From positions 124,001-188,000 of the forward strand of contig NZ_JAHPIV010000005.1 in assembly GCF_019039105.1 (NCBI RefSeq): 64,000 nt of DNA. Direction: 5' to 3'. Under the pieces are notes generated by a model. That model was not told the DNA's origin. It searched no databases and worked only from the letters and a program-made list of their open reading frames with translations. The stretch comes from Desertibacillus haloalkaliphilus (lineage in GTDB: Bacteria > Bacillota > Bacilli > Bacillales > KJ1-10-99). The first letter of the stretch is position 1; each line of letters begins with the position of its first letter. Shown in pieces: positions 50,257 to 59,947 of the stretch. The translations under genes and the position numbers were made by a program.

Positions 50257-51471
50257 ATGACCTATAAAGGGAGGGTTTTGGCAACTAGTTTTGTAATCGT
50301 TTTATATATTGTGTTTGCTTGGCTAGCGGGAGCGGTTGGTACCGGTTTTGAATTTGCTCTACTTCTTCTATTTGTTTCGTTTGCCTGGTGGTTAGGGAAG
50401 CGATTTGATAGTCTTCATCAACGTTATTTGATTCTTGAAGAAAGCAAAAAGCAGTTAGAAGAGGATAATAGAGGCTTGCTGCAAGCGAAACAGCAATTAG
50501 AAGAGGATAATAACTCTCTGCAAAAGAGCAAAGAAGAGTTGCAACAATTATACAAAAGCCTTGAAATTACGATATTTTCTTATGATAAGGTTCATAACCA
50601 TATGTATGTTTCAAAAGGTGTGGAAAACATTATCGGGTACGAGGTTACCGAGTTTAACAAGAACCCAAACTTAATAAAAGAAATTATTTATAAGGAAGAT
50701 GTAACCATCTTTAATGAGAATGAACAAAAATTAAACGAAGGAAAAAGCATTCAAGTGAAACATCGGATTGTTACCCCGAATGATGAGATTCGTTGGGTGC
50801 ATATGAAAGCAACACCGATCCAAGACTCGTTCGGTGATGTTGTTAAGATTAATGGAACGTTATTAGATATAACAGCTGAGAAGCAATTGGAAAGAAAATT
50901 AAAACAGTTAGCTTATTATGATAATTTAACTGATTTACCAAATCGTACCCTTTTACAAAAACACTTGAAAAAGGTATTGGCACGATCAAAGCGTCACAAT
51001 CATCGTGTGATCATCGCTTTCATTGACTTAGACGGTTTTAAAAAGGTCAATGACAAGTTAGGCCATGATTCAGGTGATATATTACTACAAGAAGTGGCTA
51101 CCCGCTTAAATAATAGCGTTCGTGAAGAGGACTTAATCGCTCGGATGGGTGGAGATGAGTTTATTATGGTGTTTGAAGAAACGGAAAAAGAGGAGGTCGC
51201 AGGGATTTCTAAACGGATCTTAGCTAATATTTCCAAGTCATTCGAAATCAACGACCAGGAAGTGTCGGTCTCACCTAGTATCGGTATAAGTATGTTTCCA
51301 GAGGATGGCGAAGACAGTAATACGCTAATCAAAAATGCGGATACAGCGATGTACGTAGCTAAAAGCAAGGGCAAAAGTACTTACCAATTCTATGATCCTG
51401 CGATTACTCCAACGAAGGGTAGAAAATTCGATTTATTCGACAAAATCGTAAATACATTTAAAGGTGACTAA
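50257..51471 (+). CDS. Membrane-bound diguanylate cyclase (2TM-coiled coil-PAS-GGDEF)
   Basis: The 404-residue protein has two N-terminal helices (residues 5-45), a coiled coil with a repeated KQLEEDN unit, a PAS domain (about 100-215) and a GGDEF domain (about 220-385). The active loop is intact (RMGGDEF, near residue 298) and the inhibitory site RxxD lies five residues before it (REEDLIARMGGDEF). It should make c-di-GMP from two GTP with product inhibition. The start is ATG 50257 or GTG 50248; both have weak sites. Confidence 0.85.
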   Translation: MTYKGRVLATSFVIVLYIVFAWLAGAVGTGFEFALLLLFVSFAWWLGKRFDSLHQRYLILEESKKQLEEDNRGLLQAKQQLEEDNNSLQKSKEELQQLYKSLEITIFSYDKVHNHMYVSKGVENIIGYEVTEFNKNPNLIKEIIYKEDVTIFNENEQKLNEGKSIQVKHRIVTPNDEIRWVHMKATPIQDSFGDVVKINGTLLDITAEKQLERKLKQLAYYDNLTDLPNRTLLQKHLKKVLARSKRHNHRVIIAFIDLDGFKKVNDKLGHDSGDILLQEVATRLNNSVREEDLIARMGGDEFIMVFEETEKEEVAGISKRILANISKSFEINDQEVSVSPSIGISMFPEDGEDSNTLIKNADTAMYVAKSKGKSTYQFYDPAITPTKGRKFDLFDKIVNTFKGD

Positions 51472-51553
51472 TGCGAAATGCGACGCTTTTTGTAGAATCG
51501 CGTTTTTATTTTAGTGAAGAATTGTCGACATCTGTCTTCGTTTGTAGAATCTA

Positions 51554-51583
51554 TTGCTGTTTTTGTAGTAAATTGTATATAAT
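51554..51583 (+). promoter_or_regulatory. Sigma-A promoter upstream of the EAL gene leader
   Basis: TTGCTG and a perfect TATAAT are spaced 18 bases apart, about 155 bases before the EAL protein start. Confidence 0.55.
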
Positions 51584-51627
51584 CCTTAAAGTAACTTGTG
51601 ACTTGAGTCACTCTTCAGTTTGAACCG

Positions 51628-51660
51628 AAAAGGTGAACTTAGTTCTTTAGTTCACCTTTT
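51628..51660 (+). terminator. Attenuator-like terminator in the EAL gene leader
   Basis: A perfect 12-bp stem (AAAAGGTGAACT with AGTTCACCTTTT) with a 9-base loop ends in TTTT. It lies 45 bases downstream of the TATAAT box and 78 bases before the start codon. It is preceded by the palindrome GTGACTTGAGTCAC (51598-51611) and followed by GTTGCATATGCAAC (51672-51685). Confidence 0.6.
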
Positions 51661-51737
51661 ACATTTGCAAAGTTGCATATGCAACTATGGCGAATATATA
51701 CCGTTGCAGTTGAATGAAAAGGCAGGTGATATCAAAA

Positions 51738-54614
51738 ATGTTGTGGAGATTGGTTCCAAAATGGGTTGTTAATGCTATAGGTCGTATTTCCTTCTCAAAG
51801 AAGTTTATTTTGTTTTTCCTCGCATTTATCATTCCGCTAATCAGCGTAAAAGCTTATTTATTAGTAGATATTAAATCAAAGATTAATCAGAATGAAACTG
51901 AACAAATGGCATTAGAATCTTTACAGCATGTAGCAACTCTATTGGAACATACACAATATCATCGGGGCTTAAATCAATCCTATTTACGGGGGTACGAAGA
52001 ATTTTCCGATTCCGTTCAGGAACGACAAGAATTGATTAATTCGAAAATCATGGTAATTGATTATAAAGTTAAAAATGAATGGGATGATTTTTTTAATCAA
52101 GAGCAGTGGTCTATATTCAACGAGCAATGGCAAAGGGTCAAGACGATAACCAACCCGAGAAGGAATTATGTTGAGCATAATGAACTAAACCAAGGGTTAC
52201 TTTCCCTTGTTTCACATATTATTGAAGAAACGCAAATGTATATGAACCCCGATCCTCAAATGAACAGACTTAGCGATGTGTTAAATGAAGACTTATTATT
52301 AGCGACTGAGAGAATAGGTCAATTACGTGCTTTTACGTCAAGATTAACGATGGAAGATAGGCTATCTGACAAGCAACAAGCAGAATTACTGATGATGATT
52401 GGTGGGGTAAAAGATTCTCTAACAACTTTTGGATTGAAGACATCTTATATCTTTATTGGAGAATTTGATGATAGGTATAATCTAGCTAATCATGTTGAAG
52501 ATTTCAAACAAGAAACATCAGAAGTCATTGAGGCAGTGGAGAACAACATTTTTTTATTATATAACCCTGAACAGGTGTTTCTATATGCAACTTCTGCAAT
52601 AGATAGTGGATTTTCAATTTATGAGAGAGGGAATTTACTTTTAACAGAACATCTAAAAAATCAGCAAAAGCTTTATAAATTTAACCAAATGTTAATTTTT
52701 GGTTTTGTGCTACTCTCAGTGCTGATTGTGTTCTTTTTATTTGGTGGGATGTATGTCTCTGTCATTGAAACGATAAAATCGTTACAAAAAGGTACGCAGC
52801 GGTGGATCAGTGGTGACCTATCTGCAAGGGTTGATATTAGAACAGGTAATGAATTAAAGTATATCGGTGATTCATTTAACGAGCTAGCTCGAAATTTTGA
52901 AATAAAGATTGAAGAATATAACGAAGCCCAACAAGAGTTAAAACAATCTTTGTTAAAAAATAACCAGTTGGTAACAGCCATTAACAATTTAGAAATTGGT
53001 GTGATTATTACCGACCCAACCCATCCGGATCATCCTATTACGTTTGTTAATCCAGGATTTGAAAAGTTAACGGGATATAAGGCAGAAGAGGTTCTTGGTC
53101 GATATGCTTATATGTTACACGGAGAAAGAACAACGCCTGAATCGATCCAAAAGCTTGAAGAAGGAATTGCAAAGGAAGAACCGTTTTCTGTGGAAATCTT
53201 AAATTACCGTAAAGATGGGACAACCTTTTGGAACCTGTTAAGTATTGCACCTGTGTATGAGGATGGAAAATTAGTGAATTTCCTTGGTCTCCAAACCGAC
53301 ATGACGAAGCAAAAGCAAGCGGATGAAAAAATTTATTCACTTGCGTACTATGATCAATTGACGAACTTACCAAATGATAACAAATTAGCTGAGGTTGTTA
53401 GGGATGATATTGATTCAGGTATCAAGGAAGCGACAGTTCTTTTCCTAGACGTTATTCGTTTTAAATTTGTCAATCATTCACGTGGGTTTACATTAGGCAA
53501 CCAGACGTTAAAGGAGATTGCAAACAGACTAGAACGAGTTATGAAAGATAATGGTGTGGTCTCGCGACAATATGGTGATAAATTTACAATTTATATACAA
53601 GATTCCGCAGAGCAAACTTTTATAAATGAAACAATCACACAAATTTGCGATCAGTTTCGGGAACCATTTGAAATCGAGGGTCATACCTTCTTTTTAGAAG
53701 TTGCGATTGGTGTTAGTCAATTCCCAGAAGGAGGGAAAGACTTTAACGTACTTTTGCAACAGGCAGAAGCCGCTATGTATACCGCGAGAAAAAATGATGA
53801 CAAAGATTACGTCTATTATGAGGAACACATGCAGCAGGATTTTGAACTAGAATATGATTTAGAAAATAAGTTAAGGGTTGCTGTTGAACGCAACGAGTTA
53901 TTTTTGACTTACCAACCCAAACAGGATCTAAACACCGGAGAGATTACTGGAATGGAAGCGCTTCTTCGCTGGGACCACCCACAATTGGGGGTTGTTTCAC
54001 CGTTTAGATTTATCCCGATAGCTGAGTCAACAGGACTGATTTATGACATAGGTAGATGGGTGTTGTTTGAGGCCTGTAAACAAAATAAACAGTGGCAAGA
54101 GCAGGGGGTAGAGCCTTTAGTTGTTTCAGTAAATATTTCCGCCAAACAGTTTAAAAATGACTATTTATTACCGATGATCGATCAAGTACTAGTTGAGACA
54201 CAACTGGACCCAACCTATTTAGAAATTGAATTAACAGAAAGCGTCTTTCAAAATCCATCTGAGATTAAGCCTTTGTTAGATGAGGTCAGGGAGCGTGGTA
54301 TTCATATATCTATTGATGATTTTGGGACTGGCTATTCTTCATTGAATTATTTGAAGCAGTTCCCAATCGATGTCTTAAAAGTTGATCGCGCATTTGTTAA
54401 AGATCTTCTGGAAGATGAACGTGACCGACGTTTAACAAAATCGATGATTGAGATGGGGCAAGGTTTAGGTTTTAAAGTGATTGCTGAAGGGGCAGAAACA
54501 AGTGAGCATATCGATAAATTGAGAGAGTACGGATGTAATGAAGTTCAGGGATATTATGTTTCTAAACCTTTACAAGCAGAAGAATTTTATGAGTTTGTGA
54601 AGAGGAGAATATAG
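51738..54614 (+). CDS. Membrane sensor-HAMP-PAS-degenerate GGDEF-EAL protein (c-di-GMP phosphodiesterase)
   Basis: The 958-residue protein has a transmembrane helix near residues 20-45, an extracytoplasmic helical sensor (about 45-320), a second helix (FGFVLLSVLIVFFLFGGMYV), HAMP, PAS, GGDEF and EAL domains. The GGDEF site is degraded to YGDKF, so cyclase activity is unlikely. The EAL catalytic residues are all present (MEALLRW, NISAKQF, ELTES, DDFGTGYSSL, KVDRAFV, AEGAET). It should hydrolyse c-di-GMP, perhaps activated by GTP binding to the dead GGDEF. The start ATG 51738 lies nine bases after AGGTG. Confidence 0.87.
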   Translation: MLWRLVPKWVVNAIGRISFSKKFILFFLAFIIPLISVKAYLLVDIKSKINQNETEQMALESLQHVATLLEHTQYHRGLNQSYLRGYEEFSDSVQERQELINSKIMVIDYKVKNEWDDFFNQEQWSIFNEQWQRVKTITNPRRNYVEHNELNQGLLSLVSHIIEETQMYMNPDPQMNRLSDVLNEDLLLATERIGQLRAFTSRLTMEDRLSDKQQAELLMMIGGVKDSLTTFGLKTSYIFIGEFDDRYNLANHVEDFKQETSEVIEAVENNIFLLYNPEQVFLYATSAIDSGFSIYERGNLLLTEHLKNQQKLYKFNQMLIFGFVLLSVLIVFFLFGGMYVSVIETIKSLQKGTQRWISGDLSARVDIRTGNELKYIGDSFNELARNFEIKIEEYNEAQQELKQSLLKNNQLVTAINNLEIGVIITDPTHPDHPITFVNPGFEKLTGYKAEEVLGRYAYMLHGERTTPESIQKLEEGIAKEEPFSVEILNYRKDGTTFWNLLSIAPVYEDGKLVNFLGLQTDMTKQKQADEKIYSLAYYDQLTNLPNDNKLAEVVRDDIDSGIKEATVLFLDVIRFKFVNHSRGFTLGNQTLKEIANRLERVMKDNGVVSRQYGDKFTIYIQDSAEQTFINETITQICDQFREPFEIEGHTFFLEVAIGVSQFPEGGKDFNVLLQQAEAAMYTARKNDDKDYVYYEEHMQQDFELEYDLENKLRVAVERNELFLTYQPKQDLNTGEITGMEALLRWDHPQLGVVSPFRFIPIAESTGLIYDIGRWVLFEACKQNKQWQEQGVEPLVVSVNISAKQFKNDYLLPMIDQVLVETQLDPTYLEIELTESVFQNPSEIKPLLDEVRERGIHISIDDFGTGYSSLNYLKQFPIDVLKVDRAFVKDLLEDERDRRLTKSMIEMGQGLGFKVIAEGAETSEHIDKLREYGCNEVQGYYVSKPLQAEEFYEFVKRRI

Positions 54615-54616
54615 TG

Positions 54617-54648
54617 AAAAAAGCGTGCAGCAGTGCACGCTTTTTTTG
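54617..54648 (+). terminator. Terminator after the EAL gene
   Basis: AAAAAAGCGTGCA pairs with TGCACGCTTTTTTT around a GCAG loop. Confidence 0.92.
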
Positions 54649-54746
54649 GAATTTCACATTTCAACAAGAGGGACGTGAACAAAATGTAGGGTGTAGCAAT
54701 AAGATAAATATAGGCGGATACACCGATTATGTTAGGGGGAGACACA

Positions 54747-55925
54747 TTGAACAACTATAAATTTGAGACGAAGACGATTCATGCAGGCTATGAACCAAAC
54801 CAACATTTCGATAGCCTAACTCCACCAATTTATCAAACGTCTACATTTACTTTTGATACGTTAGAGCAAGGGGCAAGCCGGTTTGCTGGCCTAGAAGATG
54901 GTTATGTTTATTCACGGTTAGGTAATCCAACCGTTACGGCGTTGGAAAAGCGTATGGCAGAGCTAGAAGGGGGAGAAGTTGCACTTGCCTTTAGCTCAGG
55001 AATGGCAGCTGTATCGGCTGTTATTATCGGGATAACAAAGGCAAGTGATCATATTTTATGTTCAAAGGGACTCTATGGCTGTACATTCGGTTTACTAGAC
55101 ATGCTTAAAGAAAAGTATAATATCGGTTATACCTTTTCCGACTTATCTTCAAAAGAGGAGATGTTAAGTAATATCCGTGAGAATACGACCTGCATTTACA
55201 TTGAGACACCAGTGAACCCGACGATGAACGTGATTGACTTACAATTAATCGTTCAAGTCGCAAAAGAAAAAGGGATAAAAGTGGTTGTGGACAATACCTT
55301 TTCTACCCCTTATTTACAACAACCTCTGAAGTTTGGCTGTGATATTGTGATTCATAGTGCGACAAAATTCATTGGTGGTCATGGTGATGTGATTGGAGGA
55401 GTCGCTGTCGGTGATAAAGCAACACTTACTCAAGTGAAAAAGACAACTCAAAAAGATATCGGTGGAGTTATCTCACCATTTGATGCCTGGCTATTACTAC
55501 GGGGGATAAAAACATTAGCGTTAAGAATGGAGCGTCATAGTGAAAATGCCGAGAAAATTGTAGCCCAGTTAAAAAGTCACCCAAAAGTGAAAGCGATTTA
55601 TTATCCCGGTGACAACGAGCAGCCTAGTTATGAAATCGCGAGTAGGCAAATGAAAAAGGGTGGTGGAGTGGTTTCCTTTGAAATTAAGGGCTCGTTTCAA
55701 GATGCAGTAAATGTCGTAAATAAACTAAAGTTAATTCCAATTGCAGTCAGTTTAGGGGATGCAGAAACGCTCATCCAACACCCAGCTTCAATGACTCATG
55801 CAGTTATCCCAGAAAAAGTGAGAAACGAAATGGGCATTTCAAATGAATTGCTTCGTCTTTCGGTCGGACTAGAAGCTTGGGAGGATATTTGGAGTGATAT
55901 AAAACAAGCGTTAGAAACACTATAA
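54747..55925 (+). CDS. Methionine gamma-lyase
   Basis: The 392-residue trans-sulfuration-family PLP enzyme cleaves methionine to methanethiol, ammonia and 2-oxobutyrate. The PLP lysine is in HSATKFIGGHGD. The substrate-pocket Cys typical of methionine gamma-lyases is in GLYGCTFGLLD, which separates it from cystathionine lyases. The start TTG 54747 follows GGGGGAG; the ATG six codons upstream is at the site itself. Standing alone, it is probably catabolic. Confidence 0.85.
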   Translation: MNNYKFETKTIHAGYEPNQHFDSLTPPIYQTSTFTFDTLEQGASRFAGLEDGYVYSRLGNPTVTALEKRMAELEGGEVALAFSSGMAAVSAVIIGITKASDHILCSKGLYGCTFGLLDMLKEKYNIGYTFSDLSSKEEMLSNIRENTTCIYIETPVNPTMNVIDLQLIVQVAKEKGIKVVVDNTFSTPYLQQPLKFGCDIVIHSATKFIGGHGDVIGGVAVGDKATLTQVKKTTQKDIGGVISPFDAWLLLRGIKTLALRMERHSENAEKIVAQLKSHPKVKAIYYPGDNEQPSYEIASRQMKKGGGVVSFEIKGSFQDAVNVVNKLKLIPIAVSLGDAETLIQHPASMTHAVIPEKVRNEMGISNELLRLSVGLEAWEDIWSDIKQALETL

Positions 55926-56202
55926 ATTGATGACGGTTGATATAATGATGATTAAAATCGTGGGCGGGACAACTAGCGGTGTTGAAGTACCCCCATAAAG
56001 GGTAGGCACGTTATTTCATCAGGTAGCCGTTAAGGCATGAGTTCGGTATCTAGCCGGGTTTATGCCTTTAAGTCTTGCCTTGACATTTGTAATGACAGTA
56101 TTCAATTTATTTTAGTAATGATGAACCGTTAAAACTAAAAAGAATTAGGGTGAGGAATCCACTGAAATATGATCCCTCAGTGTTTAATTCTTATAAGAAG
56201 GA
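55926..56202. other. Structured intergenic region of unknown function
   Basis: No gene is seen. Several pairings occur: AAGGCAT (56032-56038 region) with ATGCCTT near 56065-56072 enclosing a TTCGG/CCGGG inner pairing, ACCC-CCATAAA-GGGT near 55988-56004, and CACTGA with TCAGTG near 56160-56182. The block is GC-richer than its surroundings. It resembles no RNA family I can name. Confidence 0.45.
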
Positions 56203-56230
56203 AAAACATCCAAAACAGGGTGTTTTTTTG
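56203..56230 (+). terminator. Terminator before the acyltransferase gene
   Basis: AAAACATCC pairs with GGGTGTTTT (one G-T pair) around a short loop, then Ts. It ends whatever transcript crosses the structured region. Confidence 0.7.
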
Positions 56231-56314
56231 AATTGATAAAAAGAGCGTGATCAAAGAAAATAGGGGGAAGTGTGTACATTACATCTATGATTATAGAAGG
56301 GCGTTGAATTTGAC

Positions 56315-57391
56315 GTGAAAGAGATAAAAGAAGTCTATTGGCTCCGAATTTTTGCTTGTTGTAGTGTTGTCCTTATTCATGCTTTGAGTAAGACGATAGC
56401 AGACTTCTCGCTAACTGGTGATATGCGCGTCGCCTATCGGACGCTGCAAATGATATTATTGTACGGAACGCCAATGTTTGTGTTAATTTCAACAATCATT
56501 ATGACCCATGCTTATAAAGACAAAGTTCCAAAAGGCTTCTTGATGAAAAGAGTGAAATATATTTTAATTCCTTACACCATCATGGCGACGTTTTATGCTG
56601 GAGACAAGTTCGTCCGCTATGACTGGTCATTTAGCGACTTTGCAAGAGAGCTTGGGTATAATTTTATCGGTCAATGGCATGGATATTTTGTGTTGATTAT
56701 TTTCCAGTTTTATTTGTTACATCTATTATTTGTTAAATATATGAAGAGGTTTAAAGCTAAGTATATCCTAACGTTAAGTTTCATAGTTAGCGTTGGTTAT
56801 TGGCTAGTTTTCTATTTTTATGCGATAGACTATGTGAATCACTCAAGTTATCTGACACTCTTCTTTTCAAGGATTTTATTTGTTGGATGGCTATTTTATT
56901 ATGTCGTTGCCTATTATTGTGGCAGAAACTATCAACGTTTTAATGAATTGTTAAAAAACAATTGGACCTTTATCTTGTTGGGTACTATTGTTTCACTCGG
57001 GATTGTCCAATATATTTATCATTCAGGAATGCTGATGCGTGTGACGTCAGCGCGTTTTGATATCATTCCATATACGGTTATGTTATTTTTTCTATTTTTC
57101 TTCCTTGTTTCACATATCAAACGAACACCGAAGTGGGTGGGCTTCCTAAGTAGCTATTCATTTGGAATCTATTTACTTCATCCTTTTGTCCAAACCGTCG
57201 TAAGTCATATGTTCTCAAGTACTGAAGCAATCGAACTTTATTATCTTATTGTACAATTTATTGCTGGTGTTTTAGTTCCAATTCTTCTGATCTACATCAT
57301 CTCAAAAGTTTCATTTGGTGAATTGGTTATTGGTAAAACAATGAAACGAAAGAAGTCTATCGGCGAATCGCAAAAAACAACAGCGGCATAA
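56315..57391 (+). CDS. Acyltransferase 3 family membrane protein
   Basis: The 358-residue protein has about ten hydrophobic helices. The N-terminal KEVYWLRIFACCSVVLIHALSK carries the R-x10-H pattern of acyltransferase 3 enzymes (IcaC/OatA/YkrP group), which acylate exported polysaccharides or peptidoglycan. The C-terminal SSYSFGIYLLHPFVQ is also typical. The start GTG 56315 has a distant AAGGG site. The acceptor is unknown, and no polysaccharide genes flank it. Confidence 0.8.
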   Translation: MKEIKEVYWLRIFACCSVVLIHALSKTIADFSLTGDMRVAYRTLQMILLYGTPMFVLISTIIMTHAYKDKVPKGFLMKRVKYILIPYTIMATFYAGDKFVRYDWSFSDFARELGYNFIGQWHGYFVLIIFQFYLLHLLFVKYMKRFKAKYILTLSFIVSVGYWLVFYFYAIDYVNHSSYLTLFFSRILFVGWLFYYVVAYYCGRNYQRFNELLKNNWTFILLGTIVSLGIVQYIYHSGMLMRVTSARFDIIPYTVMLFFLFFFLVSHIKRTPKWVGFLSSYSFGIYLLHPFVQTVVSHMFSSTEAIELYYLIVQFIAGVLVPILLIYIISKVSFGELVIGKTMKRKKSIGESQKTTAA

Positions 57392-57533
57392 AAGGAAAGT
57401 GTGGCGCAAAATGATCTTGCACAACGGCGACACACCTTGTCAATCATTAGTATTTAGGGAATAATGATAACGGCTCACCTTATTTTATTTGGTTTGAGCA
57501 ACCATTTTGATTTCTCGAATAATAGAGGTGTTT

Positions 57534-59138
57534 ATGAAGGATCGATCGAATTTAAAGTTACAAACGACAATTATTTTATTTGTATGTAGTGTTGTTCTTT
57601 TTGCGATGTTTATTACTCATTTATTAATAGGTGCAACAGTATCTAATAATGCGCAGTCACACCTTGAAGAACAGACGATGATGATTGCCCGTACCGTGGC
57701 GAAATCACAAACGGTCATTGAAGCGATGGAAGGTTCTCTACCTGAACACGAAATCCAGGGTTATGCAGAAGAGATCCGAGAAATATCTGGTGTGAATTTC
57801 ATTGTCGTGTTTGATAGCGACGGTATTCGAAAGTCGCACCCGGATCCGAGTAAAATAGGACAATCTTTTGTTGGTGGGGATGAAAAAAAAGTTCTTAGTG
57901 GGGAAGAGCAAATTTCGATCGCTGAGGGGACATTAGGTATGTCGCTTCGTGCCTTCACCCCGATTTATTCAACGACTGGTGAGCAATTAGGTGCTGTATC
58001 GGTAGGGATTTCGCTCGAGAATGTTAGGGAAGCTGTAGCCGACAGTAGATCTATCATTTATATTGGGCTTATCCTAGGTTCATTAGTTGGAATCGTAGGT
58101 GCTGTATTTTTAGCGAAGCGAATTAAAAAAGTTTTGTTCGGTTTAGAGCCTTCAGGGATTGCAAGAGTGCTTGAGGAGCGTAATGCTATGCTTCAGTCGA
58201 TGTTTGAAGGTGTTGTTGCCGTTGATCAAAATGGACAAATTACATTAGCTAATAGTAAGGCACGTAAGCTGTTTCAGGAGGCTAATTTAACTAGTGACCC
58301 TATCGGGCAAGAGTTTGACAGTTATATCGGAAATGTACAGCTAAGCAAGGTGATTAAGTCTGGGGAGTCGGTGTATAATAGGGATTCAGTAATAAATGGA
58401 TATCATTTATTAGTCAATAGTGTTCCATTGTATGTGGATGGGAACATTGTGGGAGCGATCGCAACATTTCGTGATAAAACAGAGGTAGAAACCTTAGCTG
58501 AGCAGTTAACTGGTGTACGTGTGTATGCTGGGGCTTTGCGTGCTCAAACCCATGAATTCATGAATAAGCTACAAGTGATCTTAGGTATGGTTCATATGAA
58601 ATACTTTGATAAGCTTGCTCCTTATATCAACCAAATTACCTATCATTATCAAGATGAGATTGGCTTTATATCAACGAAGATAAAGGATCCTGTATTAGCG
58701 GGCTTTATTCTAGCCAAACTGAGTAATGCTAGAGAACAAGGAATCGAGTTAACATTAAGCGACGAAACCTTCATACCTGAAGCAAGTGATCAAGAAGTCA
58801 CACATGAAGTCGTAAAAATCGTTGGAAACTTAATTAATAATGCGTTTGATGCTGTAGAAGATAGCGCGACTAAATCTGTTGAAGTTCTCATGTCTTACTG
58901 CGAGCAAGAAGAACAGTTAACAATTAAGGTTAGTGATACGGGCAGCGGAATGAGTGAAGAGGTCATGAACAGGATATTTGATAAGGGCTTCTCAACTAAA
59001 CAAGAAGAAAGAGGTTACGGATTATATTTACTTCAACAAAGTTTAGAAAGCTTAAATGGAGAGATGGACATTTTAACTAAAAAAAATGCCGGGACAAGCT
59101 TTCATATTACATTACCTTATAAAAGTAAGGATGAGTAA
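57534..59138 (+). CDS. Sensor histidine kinase, CitA/DcuS/DctS type
   Basis: The 534-residue kinase has helix 1 (TTIILFVCSVVLFAMFITHLLIG), a periplasmic-type PAS/Cache sensor (about 40-165), helix 2 (IIYIGLILGSLVGIVGAVFLA), a cytoplasmic PAS domain and a kinase core. The phosphoacceptor His is in RAQTHEFMNKLQVI, and the ATP site has NLINNAFDAVE, DTGSGM and GYGLYLL. The family senses di- and tricarboxylates. The response regulator follows at once and a DASS symporter after it, which supports dicarboxylate sensing. The start ATG 57534 follows AGAGGTG with short spacing. Confidence 0.9.
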   Translation: MKDRSNLKLQTTIILFVCSVVLFAMFITHLLIGATVSNNAQSHLEEQTMMIARTVAKSQTVIEAMEGSLPEHEIQGYAEEIREISGVNFIVVFDSDGIRKSHPDPSKIGQSFVGGDEKKVLSGEEQISIAEGTLGMSLRAFTPIYSTTGEQLGAVSVGISLENVREAVADSRSIIYIGLILGSLVGIVGAVFLAKRIKKVLFGLEPSGIARVLEERNAMLQSMFEGVVAVDQNGQITLANSKARKLFQEANLTSDPIGQEFDSYIGNVQLSKVIKSGESVYNRDSVINGYHLLVNSVPLYVDGNIVGAIATFRDKTEVETLAEQLTGVRVYAGALRAQTHEFMNKLQVILGMVHMKYFDKLAPYINQITYHYQDEIGFISTKIKDPVLAGFILAKLSNAREQGIELTLSDETFIPEASDQEVTHEVVKIVGNLINNAFDAVEDSATKSVEVLMSYCEQEEQLTIKVSDTGSGMSEEVMNRIFDKGFSTKQEERGYGLYLLQQSLESLNGEMDILTKKNAGTSFHITLPYKSKDE

Positions 59139-59139
59139 G

Positions 59140-59853
59140 ATGATACATGTATTAATCGTAGAAGATGATCCAATGGTAGCTGAATTTAATAAATTGTATC
59201 TTGAGCAAATCGAAGGATTCACCTTTGTTTCAAGTGTGACAACAGCCAAAGAGGCGCTTAGATTAATTGAACAAAAGCGGATCGATCTTATTTTGCTAGA
59301 TATTTATATGCCGAGCATGAATGGATTAGAGCTTTTAACTGAAATAAGAAAGCTTAATAAGGCTATAGATGTGGTCATTATCTCTGCGGCAAATGATAAA
59401 GGAAGTATCGAAAGGGCTCTTAGAAATGGTGCAGTCGATTATTTGATTAAACCTTTTGAATTTGAGCGTTTTCAACAGGCGCTGACGAGGTATCGTAATG
59501 ATAAATTAAAGATGGCGAAGCACGAAAGGTTTAATCAAGCAGACTTGGATCATTTGATTAAACAAGAGGGGCAGCCACCATCGACGGAACAAAGGACCTT
59601 ACCAAAAGGACTCACGAAACATACATTAAAGGCGATTTGGGAAACGATCCTGGAAATGAAAGATCGCCCATTTACTACAGAAGAACTTGGTCATCATGTG
59701 GGTATCTCTCGAGTATCGATTCGCAAGTATTTAGCATTCTTAAATGAAATCGGTGTAGTGGATGAAGAGAATGTATACGGTTCTGTCGGTAGGCCATTGA
59801 ATCAATACAATTATAACCCGTCAAAAAGTAAATTAATTACCTATTATTTGTAA
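59140..59853 (+). CDS. Response regulator, CitB/DctR family
   Basis: The 238-residue protein has a receiver domain (MIHVLIVEDDPMVAEF, phosphoacceptor Asp54 in LILLDIYMPS, conserved Lys in YLIKPFEFE). Its C-terminal HTH (TTEELGHHVGISRVSIRKYLAFL) is of the CitB/DcuR/DctR type. The start ATG 59140 is nine bases after AAGG; an ATG at 59131 overlaps the kinase stop. It probably activates the symporter gene downstream. Confidence 0.9.
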   Translation: MIHVLIVEDDPMVAEFNKLYLEQIEGFTFVSSVTTAKEALRLIEQKRIDLILLDIYMPSMNGLELLTEIRKLNKAIDVVIISAANDKGSIERALRNGAVDYLIKPFEFERFQQALTRYRNDKLKMAKHERFNQADLDHLIKQEGQPPSTEQRTLPKGLTKHTLKAIWETILEMKDRPFTTEELGHHVGISRVSIRKYLAFLNEIGVVDEENVYGSVGRPLNQYNYNPSKSKLITYYL

Positions 59854-59881
59854 GTGTACCCTGGTGCGCTTACTTTTTTTA
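59850..59881 (+). terminator. Terminator after the response regulator
   Basis: GTAAGTG pairs with CGCTTAC around a 10-base loop, then seven Ts. Confidence 0.85.
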
Positions 59882-59947
59882 TTTACAAAATGATTTAATA
59901 AATTACATAACCTTACTCTTTATTTTCCGATAATTTAAAATTGTAAC

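Noticed and set aside
51584-51737. c-di-GMP riboswitch upstream of the EAL gene
   Set aside because: The conserved GGUCACGCACAGGGCAAACC-like core of class I and the class II core are both absent.
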